A DNA stretch of 64,000 nucleotides from Deltaproteobacteria bacterium (GCA_025363655.1 JANYDK010000008.1:1-64000), one strand, 5' to 3'. Shown: positions 9,020 to 17,530, counted from the stretch's first letter. Made by a program: numbers and translations. The notes: generated from the letters alone by a model not told the origin.

Positions 9020-9165
9020 TCACGTTGCCGAGCATCGAGCGTCTTTGCGCGTTCGCCTTAGCACCGGAATCACGATGCGCTCTTCGGGCATGAAGCTGTC
9101 GACCTTGTCGGCCTTCTGACCGAAGAGCTGACGGCGCAACCGTTCGATCGATCGCGAGCTGCCGC
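9020..9165 (-). pseudogene. IS66-like transposase N-terminal fragment
   Basis: The minus strand encodes I-E-R-L-R-R-Q-L-F-G-Q-K-A-D-K-V-D, which resembles the conserved segment near the N-terminus of IS66-type TnpC transposases (R-L-R-R-x-L-F-G-x-K-S-E-K). The frame stops at 9020. A protein-like stretch just upstream (A-L-R-Q-L-A-I-D-R) is in another frame, so the piece is frameshifted as well as truncated. It is short, so the assignment is tentative. Confidence 0.35.
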
Positions 9166-9204
9166 AACGCGGGACTTGGGATGCTCGGGTGCGATCGTTG
9201 ATGA

Positions 9205-10140
9205 CGTCATCAAGTTGTTGACGTCAGGCGGGCCGTCGGGACCCATCAGATCCTCCGGCTTCGAGCAGCCCGCCAGCAGCTCGTCGAGGAGGTCGCGAAG
9301 CGCACGCCCGACTACCTCAAGGCGGACGAAGTGCCGCTCGTGATTCGCGCGCTCCCGTCGCACTGGCGCTCGTTCTTCACGGCGGCCATCTTCCTCGGCC
9401 TGCGCAAGGGCGAGCTCATCGCGCTCCGCAAAGGCGACGTCGATCTCGAAGCGCGCCTCGTCCACGTGCAGCGCTCGCACGATCGCGACACGACCAAGGG
9501 CGGCAGCTCCGCGAGCATCCCGATCTCGAAGGAGCTCGAACCGTTCCTCCGCTCGGCGCTCGCGACCACCACGAGCGACTACGTTTTCCCCGGCCCCGAC
9601 GGCGATCCACTCAGCCGCCACAGCAAGCTCGAGCACATCCTCCGGGCTGCTCTACGCCGCGCCGAGATCGTCACCGGCTACCGTCACCGCTGTCGCGCCA
9701 AGGGCTGCAAGCACGCCGAGACCCACCTCGACGCGTCGCTCCGCCACTGCCCGACGCACGATCACAAGCTCTGGCCCGCGGGCATCGTCCGCCCGATCCG
9801 CTTCCACGATCTCCGCCACACGACGGCGAGCCTCTTCATGATGTCGGGCGCGAACCCGGCGGCGGTGCAGAAGATCATGCGCCACTCCGATCCGCGCATC
9901 ACGACGGAGACCTACGGTCACCTCTCGCCGGGCTACCTGCGCACGGAGATCGATCGCCTCGACGTCGGCGCCGCCCCGCTTGCTGCTAGTTTGCTGCTGG
10001 GTCCGCGGAAGGCCTTCCCAGAGGCTTCGCCTGCGACTCCCGAAACCCCGGATTCCCCGGCAAATTCTCTGGCGCGCCACGTGCGATTCGAACGCACGAC
10101 CTTTGGCTTCGGAGGCCAACACTCTATCCAGCTGAGCTAG
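9205..10140 (+). pseudogene. Tyrosine recombinase/integrase, N-terminally truncated
   Basis: The catalytic domain is complete: Arg in G-L-R-K-G-E-L, Lys in T-K-G-G, H-D-L-R-H, the second His in M-R-H-S-D and Tyr in T-E-T-Y-G-H. An insertion before H-D-L-R-H carries C-x4-C-x-H ... H-C-x2-H, like a small zinc site. The frame is blocked by TGA at 9202-9204 and no core-binding (SAM-like) domain precedes it. The only start, GTG at 9331, lies close to the catalytic core. The 3' end runs through the tRNA-Arg gene on the other strand, typical of an integrase at its attachment site. It is probably inactive as an integrase because the arm and core-binding parts are missing. Confidence 0.7.
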
Positions 10141-10146
10141 TGGCGC
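10070..10146 (-). tRNA. tRNA-Arg (anticodon CCG)
   Basis: The minus strand folds as a full cloverleaf. The acceptor G-C-G-C-C-A-C pairs with G-T-G-G-C-G-C. The D-arm is G-C-T-C-A-G-C-T-G-G-A-T-A-G-A-G-T. The anticodon stem T-T-G-G-C/G-C-C-A-A carries loop C-T-C-C-G-A-A, giving anticodon CCG. The T-arm holds G-T-T-C-G-A-A-T-C, and CCA is encoded at 10072-10070. The gene overlaps the 3' end of the integrase frame in antisense. Its 3' end faces the accessory region, as expected for an integration target. Confidence 0.93.
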
Positions 10147-10224
10147 CTGCCTGCACCATACCCACGGTCACCTGCACGATGCAAGCTGACGTGCGTCTCG
10201 CGCTCCGCCTCTCGCGAGTCTCTC

Positions 10225-11067
10225 TCAGCGCCGCTTCGCCTTCGCTGCCGGCTTCCCGTCGTCGAGCAACGCATCGAGATTTCCCACGCGCCCGCGGAGC
10301 ATCTTGGCCATCACCGCCTCGACGTCACGGCCTTTCCGTTGGGCGAGCAGCGTGATGTCGAGGGCGATCTGACTGGTGGCGAGCTCGGCGATGGCCGGCG
10401 TCGCGCTGACCACGGCGCTGTCGTGCGGTTGTTGTTCGGTGGCGCCGACGAGGGTGCGGGCGTCGTCGGCGACGACGACGAGGCGGTGCTTCCAAAACGA
10501 TTCGAGGGCCTTCTCTTCGAGGCCGTAACTGAAGATTTCGCCCGGCATGTCGGGGAGGGCGGCGTGCGCGAAGACGACGACGTAGACCTTTCGCTTCAGC
10601 GCGCGTTTGGTCTCGGCGGAGAGCGCGGCGAGCTCGCGTGGCCAGCCACTCATCACGAGGCGCTCCTTGGCGCTGCTGATGAGGCGCTCGGCCTCTTCCA
10701 TCACCCGCGTGTATCCGCGGACGCTGAAGGCGTCGGGTGCCTCGGGGGTGGTGTCGACGCGTCGAAGCGCCTCCTCGAAGGTCTGCGTGGTGGCGTCGAA
10801 GCGCTTCTTCAGGAGCGCCAACAGTGACTCGGCGGGGGTCGCGGCGAAGCGCTCGGGCTCGCCGTCGGTGCCGGGGATCGAGCGCGCGGCACCGGTCTTC
10901 ACCAAGCGACGCAGCACCGCGTAGACGGCCGAGCGGGGGATCTGCGCGCGCTGTCCGACTTCGTACCCAGTGGCGGCGCCGCCTTGGGCGAGGGCGGCAT
11001 AGGCGCGCGCCTCGTTGAGGCTGAATCCGAGGGGAACCAAGGCTTCGACGACGTCCGGCTCACGCAT
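10225..11067 (-). CDS. TrmB-family transcriptional regulator
   Basis: 280 aa from the ATG at 11067. Residues 1-75 form a TrmB-type winged helix (G-F-S-L-N-E-A-R-A-Y-A-A-L, then Y-E-V-G-Q-R-A-Q-I-P-R-S-A-V-Y and V-L-R-R-L-V-K-T-G). The C-terminal half resembles the TrmB effector domain (S-A-K-E-R-L-V-M-S-G-W-P-R-E). These regulators bind sugars or other small effectors; the ligand here is unknown. It ends in a Lys/Arg-rich tail. It is divergent from a hybrid histidine kinase, with a 108-base gap that must hold both promoters. A much longer open frame continues upstream but is antisense to other genes and not credible. Confidence 0.8.
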   Translation of the reverse strand: MREPDVVEALVPLGFSLNEARAYAALAQGGAATGYEVGQRAQIPRSAVYAVLRRLVKTGAARSIPGTDGEPERFAATPAESLLALLKKRFDATTQTFEEALRRVDTTPEAPDAFSVRGYTRVMEEAERLISSAKERLVMSGWPRELAALSAETKRALKRKVYVVVFAHAALPDMPGEIFSYGLEEKALESFWKHRLVVVADDARTLVGATEQQPHDSAVVSATPAIAELATSQIALDITLLAQRKGRDVEAVMAKMLRGRVGNLDALLDDGKPAAKAKRR

Positions 11068-11160
11068 CGCCCGGAAGGGTACTCGGAGCGTGCCTCTCCT
11101 GATAGTGACGCGCGCGAACTGACCGAATTTCAGGGGTTGTGAGATGCTTGGGGCGGGGAA

Positions 11161-11173
11161 GAGGAAGAGGGAA
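11161..11173 (+). promoter_or_regulatory. Shine-Dalgarno tract deciding a TTG start
   Basis: A purine run (G-A-G-G-A-A-G-A-G-G-G-A-A) sits just before the TTG at 11176. No ATG or GTG in this frame begins nearer the PAS domain. The ATG at 11144 is in another frame. This supports TTG as the start of the histidine kinase. Confidence 0.5.
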
Positions 11174-11175
11174 GG

Positions 11176-13056
11176 TTGGGAGGCATCGACCACGAACGGC
11201 TCCTCGCGCACGTCGACGTCGGCGTATTCGTCGTCGACGTCTCGAGGACCGTCATCTACGCCAACGAGGCGATGGCCAGGCTGCTCGCGACGACGCGCGA
11301 GAAGCTCGACGGCTCGCGCATCGACGTCGACGTCGGCATCGTCTGCGAAAACGGCAGCGCGTTGCCGCGGGGCGATCTCCCGATGAACGTCGCCTTGCGC
11401 ACCGGGCAGTCGTCGCGCGACGTCCTCGGATTTTCGCGCTCGGATGGGGTGCTCGTCTGGGGCTTGCTCACGGTGAGCGTCGACGGCGAAGGGGACGCGC
11501 GACGCGCCATCTGCACGCTCACCGAGGTCGGTCGGATACGAGAGGCACATCCCGAGCGCGCGGTGCACGCGGCGCTCGAACGCAGCAACGCGCGGGTGCG
11601 CAGCCTCCTCGATGCGATGCCGGCGGTGCTCTACGAATACGAGCTTACCGACGACGGAGCCGATCGCGTGCGACACGTCGTCGGTCCCGCGCGGCAAATC
11701 TTCGGCATCGAGCCAGAGGCGCTCATGAACGGCTCGGAAGGGCTCTGGAGTCGCATCCATCCCGACGACGTCACGCCGGTCCGCGAGGCGATCGCGCGCT
11801 CGGCGATGACCATGACCGTGGTCGAGCACGAATTGCGACTCTTCTCCGACGATTTCGGCGGCTATCGGTGGCTGCGGCTGCGTGGCCGGCCGGCGCGTCA
11901 AGAGCAGAGCCTGGTCTGGACCGGCGTCGCGCTCGACATCACCGCGTCGCGCGCCCTCGAAGAGCAACTGCGGGTGGCGCAGCGGCGCGAGGCGATGGCC
12001 GAGCTCGCTGCCGGCGTCGCGCACAACTTCAACAACATGCTCGCCGCGATCATGCCGAACCTCGAGCTCGCGCTCGAAGAGGTCGCCGAAGAGACGCGGC
12101 CGCTCCTCGAGGACGCGCGCTATGCAGCCGAGAGCGCGGCCGATCTGGTGCGTCGTCTGGTCGCGCTCACGCGAGGGACGGCCAACGCCGGCGTCAGCAC
12201 CGAGCTCGTGACGATCACTCGTCGAGTCGCACAACTCTGCCGTCAGACCTTCGATCGAGCCATCACCATCGACGTCCTCGAGCCTCCGCCGCGCGCCGAC
12301 GTCGTCGGTGGCGAAAGCGATCACGAGCAGGCGATCCTCAACCTCCTCCTCAACGCCCGCGACGCGCTCCAAGGGCGCGAGGGCGCGCGCATCGTGCTCA
12401 CGATCGAACGTCTGACCGAGCGACCGGGGATGGTCACGGTCTGCGTCTCCGACAATGGCGCAGGCATGGACGAAGCGACGCGGCGGCGGCTCGGAGAGCC
12501 ATTTTTCACGACGAAATCGCCAGGGCGCGGCACGGGCCTCGGGCTCGCGATGGTCTTCGGTACCATCCGCGATCTCGGCGGCGAGGTGCATTGCGACTCC
12601 CAGGTCGGCGTCGGGACCACGTTCACGCTGACGATTCCCAGCGCGCCGGTGCCCCAAGGCTCGGCGGTGCCGGCGCCGGACGCGATGGGGACGGCGACGG
12701 GTCGAGTCCTCGTCGTCGAGGACGAGGCGCTGGTGCGGAGTACGATCGCGCGCGCGCTCCGGCGCGAGAACTTTCAGCTCGTGGAGGCGGTCGATGGCCA
12801 AGACGCGCTCGATCGACTCGAACGCGAGGTCGACACCTTCGACGCGGTGGTCCTCGATCTTTCGCTCCCGCATGTCCCTGGTCGCAACGTGCTGGCGTGG
12901 ATCCGCGCGCGGCGTCCCGAGCTCCCGGTGGTCGTGCTCTCGGGGAACATCGACCTCGCCGCTCTCGATCCCGCGCCCGACGCCACGCTCGCCAAGCCCG
13001 AAGGCGTCGCCGATCTCGCGCGGGTGCTTTCGAGCCTGATTTCTCGGTTGCCGTAG
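11176..13056 (+). CDS. PAS-containing hybrid histidine kinase with receiver
   Basis: 626 aa from a TTG start. In order: PAS domain (about 5-110, V-G-V-F-V-V-D-V-S-R-T-V-I-Y-A-N-E), second PAS (about 135-260), HisKA with phospho-acceptor H283 in G-V-A-H-N-F-N-N, HATPase_c with F-F-T-T-K-S-P-G-R-G-T-G-L-G-L, and a C-terminal receiver with phospho-acceptor D561 (V-V-L-D-L-S) and the conserved Lys in A-K-P-E. There are no membrane segments, so it is a cytoplasmic sensor. The H-N-F-N-N box in place of H-D-F-N-N is a small variation. It is divergent from the TrmB-type gene and convergent with dihydropyrimidinase. No separate output regulator lies next to it. Confidence 0.9.
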   Translation: MGGIDHERLLAHVDVGVFVVDVSRTVIYANEAMARLLATTREKLDGSRIDVDVGIVCENGSALPRGDLPMNVALRTGQSSRDVLGFSRSDGVLVWGLLTVSVDGEGDARRAICTLTEVGRIREAHPERAVHAALERSNARVRSLLDAMPAVLYEYELTDDGADRVRHVVGPARQIFGIEPEALMNGSEGLWSRIHPDDVTPVREAIARSAMTMTVVEHELRLFSDDFGGYRWLRLRGRPARQEQSLVWTGVALDITASRALEEQLRVAQRREAMAELAAGVAHNFNNMLAAIMPNLELALEEVAEETRPLLEDARYAAESAADLVRRLVALTRGTANAGVSTELVTITRRVAQLCRQTFDRAITIDVLEPPPRADVVGGESDHEQAILNLLLNARDALQGREGARIVLTIERLTERPGMVTVCVSDNGAGMDEATRRRLGEPFFTTKSPGRGTGLGLAMVFGTIRDLGGEVHCDSQVGVGTTFTLTIPSAPVPQGSAVPAPDAMGTATGRVLVVEDEALVRSTIARALRRENFQLVEAVDGQDALDRLEREVDTFDAVVLDLSLPHVPGRNVLAWIRARRPELPVVVLSGNIDLAALDPAPDATLAKPEGVADLARVLSSLISRLP

Positions 13057-13067
13057 CGCGTGCCGAC

Positions 13068-14459
13068 CTAGAGCGCGAACGTGCCGCGCTGGACGAAGCG
13101 GCCGTCGCCCTTCTTGCCGAGGTACTTGCCGTTCTCGACGACGACGCGGCCGTGCGAGAGGACGTGCGTCGGTGCGCCGACCACCTCGCGGCCTTCGTAG
13201 GGCGAGTAGTCGACACGCATGTGCAACGTCTTGTCGCTGAGCACGTGCTTCTTCTCGCCGTCCCACACCAAGAGATCGGCGTCGGCGCCGATCGCGATGG
13301 TGCCCTTCTTCGGATAGAGCCCGAAGAGCTTCGCCGGCGCGGTGCTGGTGATCTCGACGAAGCGATTCATCGAGATGCGACCTTGCCTCACGCCGCCGTC
13401 CCACAACAGATAGAGACGCGTCTCGACGCCGGGCATGCCGTTCGGGATCTTGGCGAACGAGTCCTTCCCGAGCTCTTTTTGCCCCTTCATGCAGAACGGG
13501 CAGTGGTCGGTGGAGACCACTTGCAGATCGTGCGTGCGGAGCCCGCGCCAGAGATCTTCCTGCATGTGCTTCGGGCGCAGCGGCGGCGTGCAGACGTACT
13601 TGGCGCCCTCGAAGCCCGGCTCGTCGAGGTTCTCGTCGCTGAGGAAGAGGTATTGCGGACACGTCTCGGCGTAGGTCGGCAATCCGCGATCGCGCGCTTC
13701 CACCACTTGCTTGAGCGCGCGCTCGGCCGAGAGGTGCACCATGTAGACCGGCGCGCCCGCCATCTCGGCGAGGCAGATCGCGCGATGCGTGCCCTCGGCT
13801 TCGGCGATCTGCGGACGGGTGATCGAGTGGTACTTCGGCGCCGTGTTTCCCTTGGCGATCGCTTGCCCGATGAGCACGTCGAGCGGGATGCCGTTCTCGG
13901 CGTGCATGCAGATGAGCGCGCCGATCTCTCCCGCGCGCTGCATGCCGCGGAAGATTTGTCCGTCGTCGACCATCAAGACGCCCGGATAGGCCATGAACAT
14001 CTTGAAGGAGGTGATGCCCTCCTTCACGAGCTGTCCCATCTCCTCGATGGTCCCGTCGTTGACGTCGGTCATGATCATGTGGAACGCGTAGTCGATCGCC
14101 GCCTGGCCCTCGGCCTTCGCGTGCCAAGTATCGAGCCCTTTTCGCAGCGGATCGCCCTTCGCCTGGATCGCGAAGTCGATGATCGACGTCGTCCCACCGT
14201 GCGCGGCGGCGAGGGTGCCGGTCTCGAAGTCGTCGCTCGAGGTGGTGCCGCCGAAGGGCATGTCGAGGTGCGTGTGCGCGTCGATGCCGCCCGGCATGAC
14301 GTACTTGCCGGTGGCGTCGATGGTGGTGTCGAAGGTCATGTTCGGCCCGGCGCCGTCACCGAAGATGGCGGCGATGCGCCCGTCGACGATGGCGACGTCG
14401 GCCTTGTAGGTGTCGACCGCCGTGACCACCGTGCCCCCACGAATCAGCGTCTTGGACAT
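13068..14459 (-). CDS. hydA: Dihydropyrimidinase (D-hydantoinase)
   Basis: 463 aa, usual length for the family. The cyclic amidohydrolase opens 5,6-dihydrouracil or dihydrothymine to N-carbamoyl-beta-amino acids. Metal ligands are visible: H62 and H64 in D-A-H-T-H-L-D-M, and K153 in I-T-S-F-K-M-F-M-A-Y, the Lys that is carbamylated in relatives. The later metal-site stretch is S-T-D-H-C-P-F. It is the last gene of a three-gene leftward set, 37 bases after the 266-aa protein. The ATG at 14459 gives the usual M-S-K-T-L-I-R-G-G-T start; an open extension to 14828 is not homologous. Together with the first gene of the set it covers steps two and three of reductive pyrimidine degradation. Confidence 0.92.
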   Translation of the reverse strand: MSKTLIRGGTVVTAVDTYKADVAIVDGRIAAIFGDGAGPNMTFDTTIDATGKYVMPGGIDAHTHLDMPFGGTTSSDDFETGTLAAAHGGTTSIIDFAIQAKGDPLRKGLDTWHAKAEGQAAIDYAFHMIMTDVNDGTIEEMGQLVKEGITSFKMFMAYPGVLMVDDGQIFRGMQRAGEIGALICMHAENGIPLDVLIGQAIAKGNTAPKYHSITRPQIAEAEGTHRAICLAEMAGAPVYMVHLSAERALKQVVEARDRGLPTYAETCPQYLFLSDENLDEPGFEGAKYVCTPPLRPKHMQEDLWRGLRTHDLQVVSTDHCPFCMKGQKELGKDSFAKIPNGMPGVETRLYLLWDGGVRQGRISMNRFVEITSTAPAKLFGLYPKKGTIAIGADADLLVWDGEKKHVLSDKTLHMRVDYSPYEGREVVGAPTHVLSHGRVVVENGKYLGKKGDGRFVQRGTFAL

Positions 14460-14496
14460 CGAACGATCCTCCAGGAAAACGTGCAGATTCGCTACA

Positions 14497-15297
14497 TCAA
14501 AGGACGAGAACGGTGTCTTGGTTCGGCAGGTCGCCGCGCATCCCACGCTTGCAGAGGCGTTGATCGCCTCGCACGAGGCCAGCGGCCCGCGAGAGATCGA
14601 CGTCCTTCGGCTCGGTGCCGGCCCACCAACCCGCGTGCGGCGCGGCGAAGTCGGCTTGCAGGTAGAGCACGTGATCGAAGTGCGCCGTCGGGTGCACCTC
14701 GCCGTCGTGGACGTGGACGGTGGGAAAGAAGATCGACTTCGGATCGCGCCGCGGGAAGACGAAGGCCATCGGATGAATCTCCGACGTCTCGGCTTTGTGC
14801 GCGCCGAGCAAACCTTTGACGCGGTCAACGATTCCTTTGCCGAAGTCTTTCAATTGGAAGACGGCGAACCCGAAGTCGCGATACTGCGGCAACGAATCGA
14901 AGACGCCGTCGGCCAATCGGAAGCGCGGATCGAGGCGGGAGAAGTCGGCCAGCCGAGGCACGAACGAGGCCTCGAACTTGCCGACCGTGTGCACCTCGAG
15001 GCGCTTCGCTTGCGACTGGAACATCGACCGCGTCGGCGGGCCGAAGCTCTGCGCCGCGGGCGGCGGCGGGAACGCCTTCTCGAGGTCGTCGAAGATCTTC
15101 GGATAGGCGCTGAGATCGACGAAGCGCACGGCGTCGTCTGCCGACTCCGGAGGCACCGGAATCGGCAGGATCATCGCCAGTGCCTCGTCGGCCGCGAGCT
15201 TCAAGCTATAGACGAGCGCCTGCTGCCCGTCGTCCATCGGCCGCGCGAAGATGCGCGTGCCCGAGACCTCGACGACCGTGCGAGAAAAGCAGCACAT
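14497..15297 (-). CDS. Uncharacterised protein in the pyrimidine catabolism operon
   Basis: 266 aa; I recognise the type of sequence but know no function. It starts M-C-C-F-S-R and has well-shaped conserved-looking blocks: R-I-F-A-R-P, M-I-L-P-I-P-V-P, F-V-D-L-S-A-Y-P, D-F-G-F-A-V-F-Q-L, H-P-M-A-F-V-F-P-R-R, and P-T-V-H-V-H-D-G-E-V-H. The C-terminal His cluster could bind metal. No signal peptide or membrane span is visible. Its ATG shares one base with the TGA of the upstream amidohydrolase gene (T-G-A-T-G), so translation is coupled. Dihydropyrimidinase follows 37 bases later. A role in the same pathway is inferred from this packing. Confidence 0.75.
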   Translation of the reverse strand: MCCFSRTVVEVSGTRIFARPMDDGQQALVYSLKLAADEALAMILPIPVPPESADDAVRFVDLSAYPKIFDDLEKAFPPPPAAQSFGPPTRSMFQSQAKRLEVHTVGKFEASFVPRLADFSRLDPRFRLADGVFDSLPQYRDFGFAVFQLKDFGKGIVDRVKGLLGAHKAETSEIHPMAFVFPRRDPKSIFFPTVHVHDGEVHPTAHFDHVLYLQADFAAPHAGWWAGTEPKDVDLSRAAGLVRGDQRLCKRGMRGDLPNQDTVLVL

Positions 15298-16166
15298 CAG
15301 GGCTTCACGAGGCCTTCGTAGAGGTCGGGGCGACGGTCGCGGTAGAACTGCCACGTACGGCGCACTTCCTCGATTTGGTCCATGTTCATGTCGGCGATGA
15401 CGAGCTCGTCTTTGTCCTCGCTGCCCACCGCCAGCATCTGGCCGCGCGGATCGCAGATGTAGCTGGTGCCGTAGAACTTGCCGATGTTCCAGGGAGCCTC
15501 GGTGCCGACGCGGTTGCTCGCGGCGACGAAGTAACCGTTGGCGACGGCGTGCGCCGGTTGCTCGAGCTTCCACAGATACTGCGAGAGCCCGGCGACGGTG
15601 GCCGACGGATTGAACACCACCTCGGCGCCATTCATGCCGAGCAGGCGCGCGCCCTCGGGGAAGTGCCGGTCGTAACAGATGTAGAGACCGACCTTCGCGT
15701 ACTGCGTTTGGAACACCGGATAGCCGAGATTTCCCGGGCGGAAATAGAACTTCTCGAAGAAGCCGGGGTTGACGTCGGGGATGTGCGTCTTGCGATATTT
15801 GCCGAGGTACTTGCCGTCGGCGTCGATGACGATCGCGGTGTTGTAATAGACGCCGGCCATCTCGCGCTCGTAGACGGGGACGACGATCGCCATGCCGTAC
15901 TTCTTGGCGATGGGGACGAAGACCTCGGTCGTCGGACCGGGCACTTCTTCGGCGGCGTCGTACCAGCGCACGTCCTTCGAGGGGCAGAAGTAAGGCCCGT
16001 TGAAGATCTCCTGCAGGCCGAGGATCTTCACGCCCTGCTTGCCGGCCTCGTGGACCATCGGCAGGTGCTTCTCGAGCATCGCCGCCTGGATGTCTTTGAC
16101 CGGGCGGGTCTCGTCGTTGATGGGGTTACTGCACTGGATGAGGCCGGCGCGGACGATACGGGACAT
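15297..16166 (-). CDS. Beta-ureidopropionase/N-carbamoyl amide hydrolase (nitrilase family)
   Basis: 289 aa carbon-nitrogen hydrolase. The catalytic triad is plain: E53 in L-Q-E, K126 in Y-R-K-T-H-I-P, and C164 in Y-I-C-Y-D-R-H-F-P-E. Size and the block N-G-P-Y-F-C fit beta-ureidopropionase or N-carbamoyl-D-amino-acid amidohydrolase, which releases ammonia, CO2 and a beta-amino acid. It is the first gene of the leftward pyrimidine operon, overlapping the next start by one base. The dehydrogenase for the first step is not in this window. A 142-base gap separates it from the divergent ferritin-like lipoprotein. Confidence 0.9.
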   Translation of the reverse strand: MSRIVRAGLIQCSNPINDETRPVKDIQAAMLEKHLPMVHEAGKQGVKILGLQEIFNGPYFCPSKDVRWYDAAEEVPGPTTEVFVPIAKKYGMAIVVPVYEREMAGVYYNTAIVIDADGKYLGKYRKTHIPDVNPGFFEKFYFRPGNLGYPVFQTQYAKVGLYICYDRHFPEGARLLGMNGAEVVFNPSATVAGLSQYLWKLEQPAHAVANGYFVAASNRVGTEAPWNIGKFYGTSYICDPRGQMLAVGSEDKDELVIADMNMDQIEEVRRTWQFYRDRRPDLYEGLVKP

Positions 16167-16308
16167 GTTCGATGGACTCCCCTGGGGCTCGCGAAAAGGG
16201 GGGGCAGCATGACCTCATGCGAGAAGCCCCGCAAGCGAGAGAGCACACCCTGCGCGCACTCTCTTCGAGGACGTGCCGCACCATGTCAACTCGTGTCATG
16301 CTGTCGAC

Positions 16309-17502
16309 ATGAGTCGCGTCGGCGAGCGTCATCGGCAACTTCGACGGGCGTTCGGTGCGGCAATTCTCGTCATGTCCGCGCCGATCGCGGTCGCAGCTTG
16401 CAGCGACGATGGCAGCACGACGGTGGCTCCGGCAGACGACTCGAAGGTTGACTCGACCCTGGTCGACTCGTCCGTCGACGTTCCCGATGGTGCCACTGCC
16501 GAGACCGACGACGCCGCGACCGAGACCTTCGTCGAAGAAGACACCAACATTCCTTACGACTCGCGCTGTTCGTGGTCGGTGGTCTTCGACGCGGGTCCCG
16601 ACGCCGACGTGGCGGACGACGACAGCGGTGACACGACACCGCCGATCGAGCTCTGCCGAGTCGGTCTCCTGTGCGGGCTCCCGACCGCGCTCGCCACCGA
16701 CGGTTGTGAAGTAGTGGTGGCGACCCCGGACGGCGCCATCGATCGCGACGCGGTGGTGGGGTGTCGCGTCATCGAAGGCGCCGGTTGCACGGCCGATGCC
16801 GTCCCCTTTCCCGATCGTGAGCTGTCGATGATGTGCAACTGCGATCTCTTCTCCGGCGGTGGTCGTCGCGTCGCCGGCATCGCCTCGCCGCCAAGCTGCA
16901 CTGGAAACTCCAGCCTCGGCACCTACCTCGCGACGATGGCGCACGAGGAAGCCGCTTCGATCCTCGCCTTCGACATCCTCGCCCGCGAGCTCGCGTCGCA
17001 TGGGGCTCCGAGCGAGCTCGTCGACGCCGCCCATCGCTCGCGACGCGACGAAATTCGCCATGCGCGCGCCCTCGGCACGCTCGCCCGTCGTCATCACGCG
17101 ACCCCGCCGCGCGTCCGTCATCGCCGCCATCGTCGCCCACGTTCGCTCGAGTCCATCGCCCGCGAGAACGCCGTCGAGGGTTGCGTCCACGAGACGTTCG
17201 CCGCCGTGCTCGCGCATTGGCAAGCGACGCACGCCGAAGATCCGGAGTTGCGAAAAACGTTCGCGCGCATCGCCGTCGACGAGACTCGTCACGCCGCGCT
17301 CGGCCACGCGATCGCCGATTGGATGAACGAACGCCTCGATTTCGCGGCCCGCCGTCGCGTCGCTCGCGCCCGACAGCGGGCGGTCGAGCGACTGCGCATG
17401 CGGCTCACGAACGAGCCCGCGAAAGATCTCCGCGACGTCGCCGGCCTCCCCGATCGCGACGTCGCACGTGGCCTCCTCGATCGAGTCTTCGGATCGGTGT
17501 GA
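16309..17502 (+). CDS. Lipoprotein with ferritin-like di-iron domain
   Basis: 397 aa. A lipoprotein signal (A-F-G-A-A-I-L-V-M-S-A-P-I-A-V-A-A-C) leads into an Asp-rich linker, then a Cys-containing middle region. The C-terminal helical domain has two matching halves. The first is H-E-E-A-A-S ... D-E-I-R-H-A-R and the second E-N-A-V-E-G-C-V-H-E ... D-E-T-R-H-A-A-L. Paired E and E-x-x-R-H motifs are those of a four-helix carboxylate-bridged di-iron fold. The substrate is unknown; iron handling or oxygen chemistry at the envelope is possible. Its stop codon opens a 7-base tandem repeat. Confidence 0.75.
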   Translation: MSRVGERHRQLRRAFGAAILVMSAPIAVAACSDDGSTTVAPADDSKVDSTLVDSSVDVPDGATAETDDAATETFVEEDTNIPYDSRCSWSVVFDAGPDADVADDDSGDTTPPIELCRVGLLCGLPTALATDGCEVVVATPDGAIDRDAVVGCRVIEGAGCTADAVPFPDRELSMMCNCDLFSGGGRRVAGIASPPSCTGNSSLGTYLATMAHEEAASILAFDILARELASHGAPSELVDAAHRSRRDEIRHARALGTLARRHHATPPRVRHRRHRRPRSLESIARENAVEGCVHETFAAVLAHWQATHAEDPELRKTFARIAVDETRHAALGHAIADWMNERLDFAARRRVARARQRAVERLRMRLTNEPAKDLRDVAGLPDRDVARGLLDRVFGSV

Positions 17503-17526
17503 CGCGTGACGAGTGACGCGTGACGC
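17499..17526 (+). repeat. 7-base tandem repeat at a stop codon
   Basis: Four copies of GTGACGC (second copy GTGACGA) begin on the TGA stop of the ferritin-like gene and run to just before the AraC start. Every copy contains TGA, so the stop is effectively duplicated. Confidence 0.85.
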
Positions 17527-17530
17527 CGTG

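Noticed and set aside
11068-14127. Very long minus-strand open frame continuing upstream of the TrmB-type gene
   Set aside because: It is antisense to the histidine kinase and runs in a non-coding frame of dihydropyrimidinase; its residues are Arg/His-rich shadow sequence without domains. Only the 280-aa end has family motifs.
11139-14819. Long plus-strand frame overlapping the histidine kinase and dihydropyrimidinase
   Set aside because: It is a high-GC shadow frame made of Arg/Ala/Asp-rich runs; the kinase in the neighbouring frame has all its motifs.
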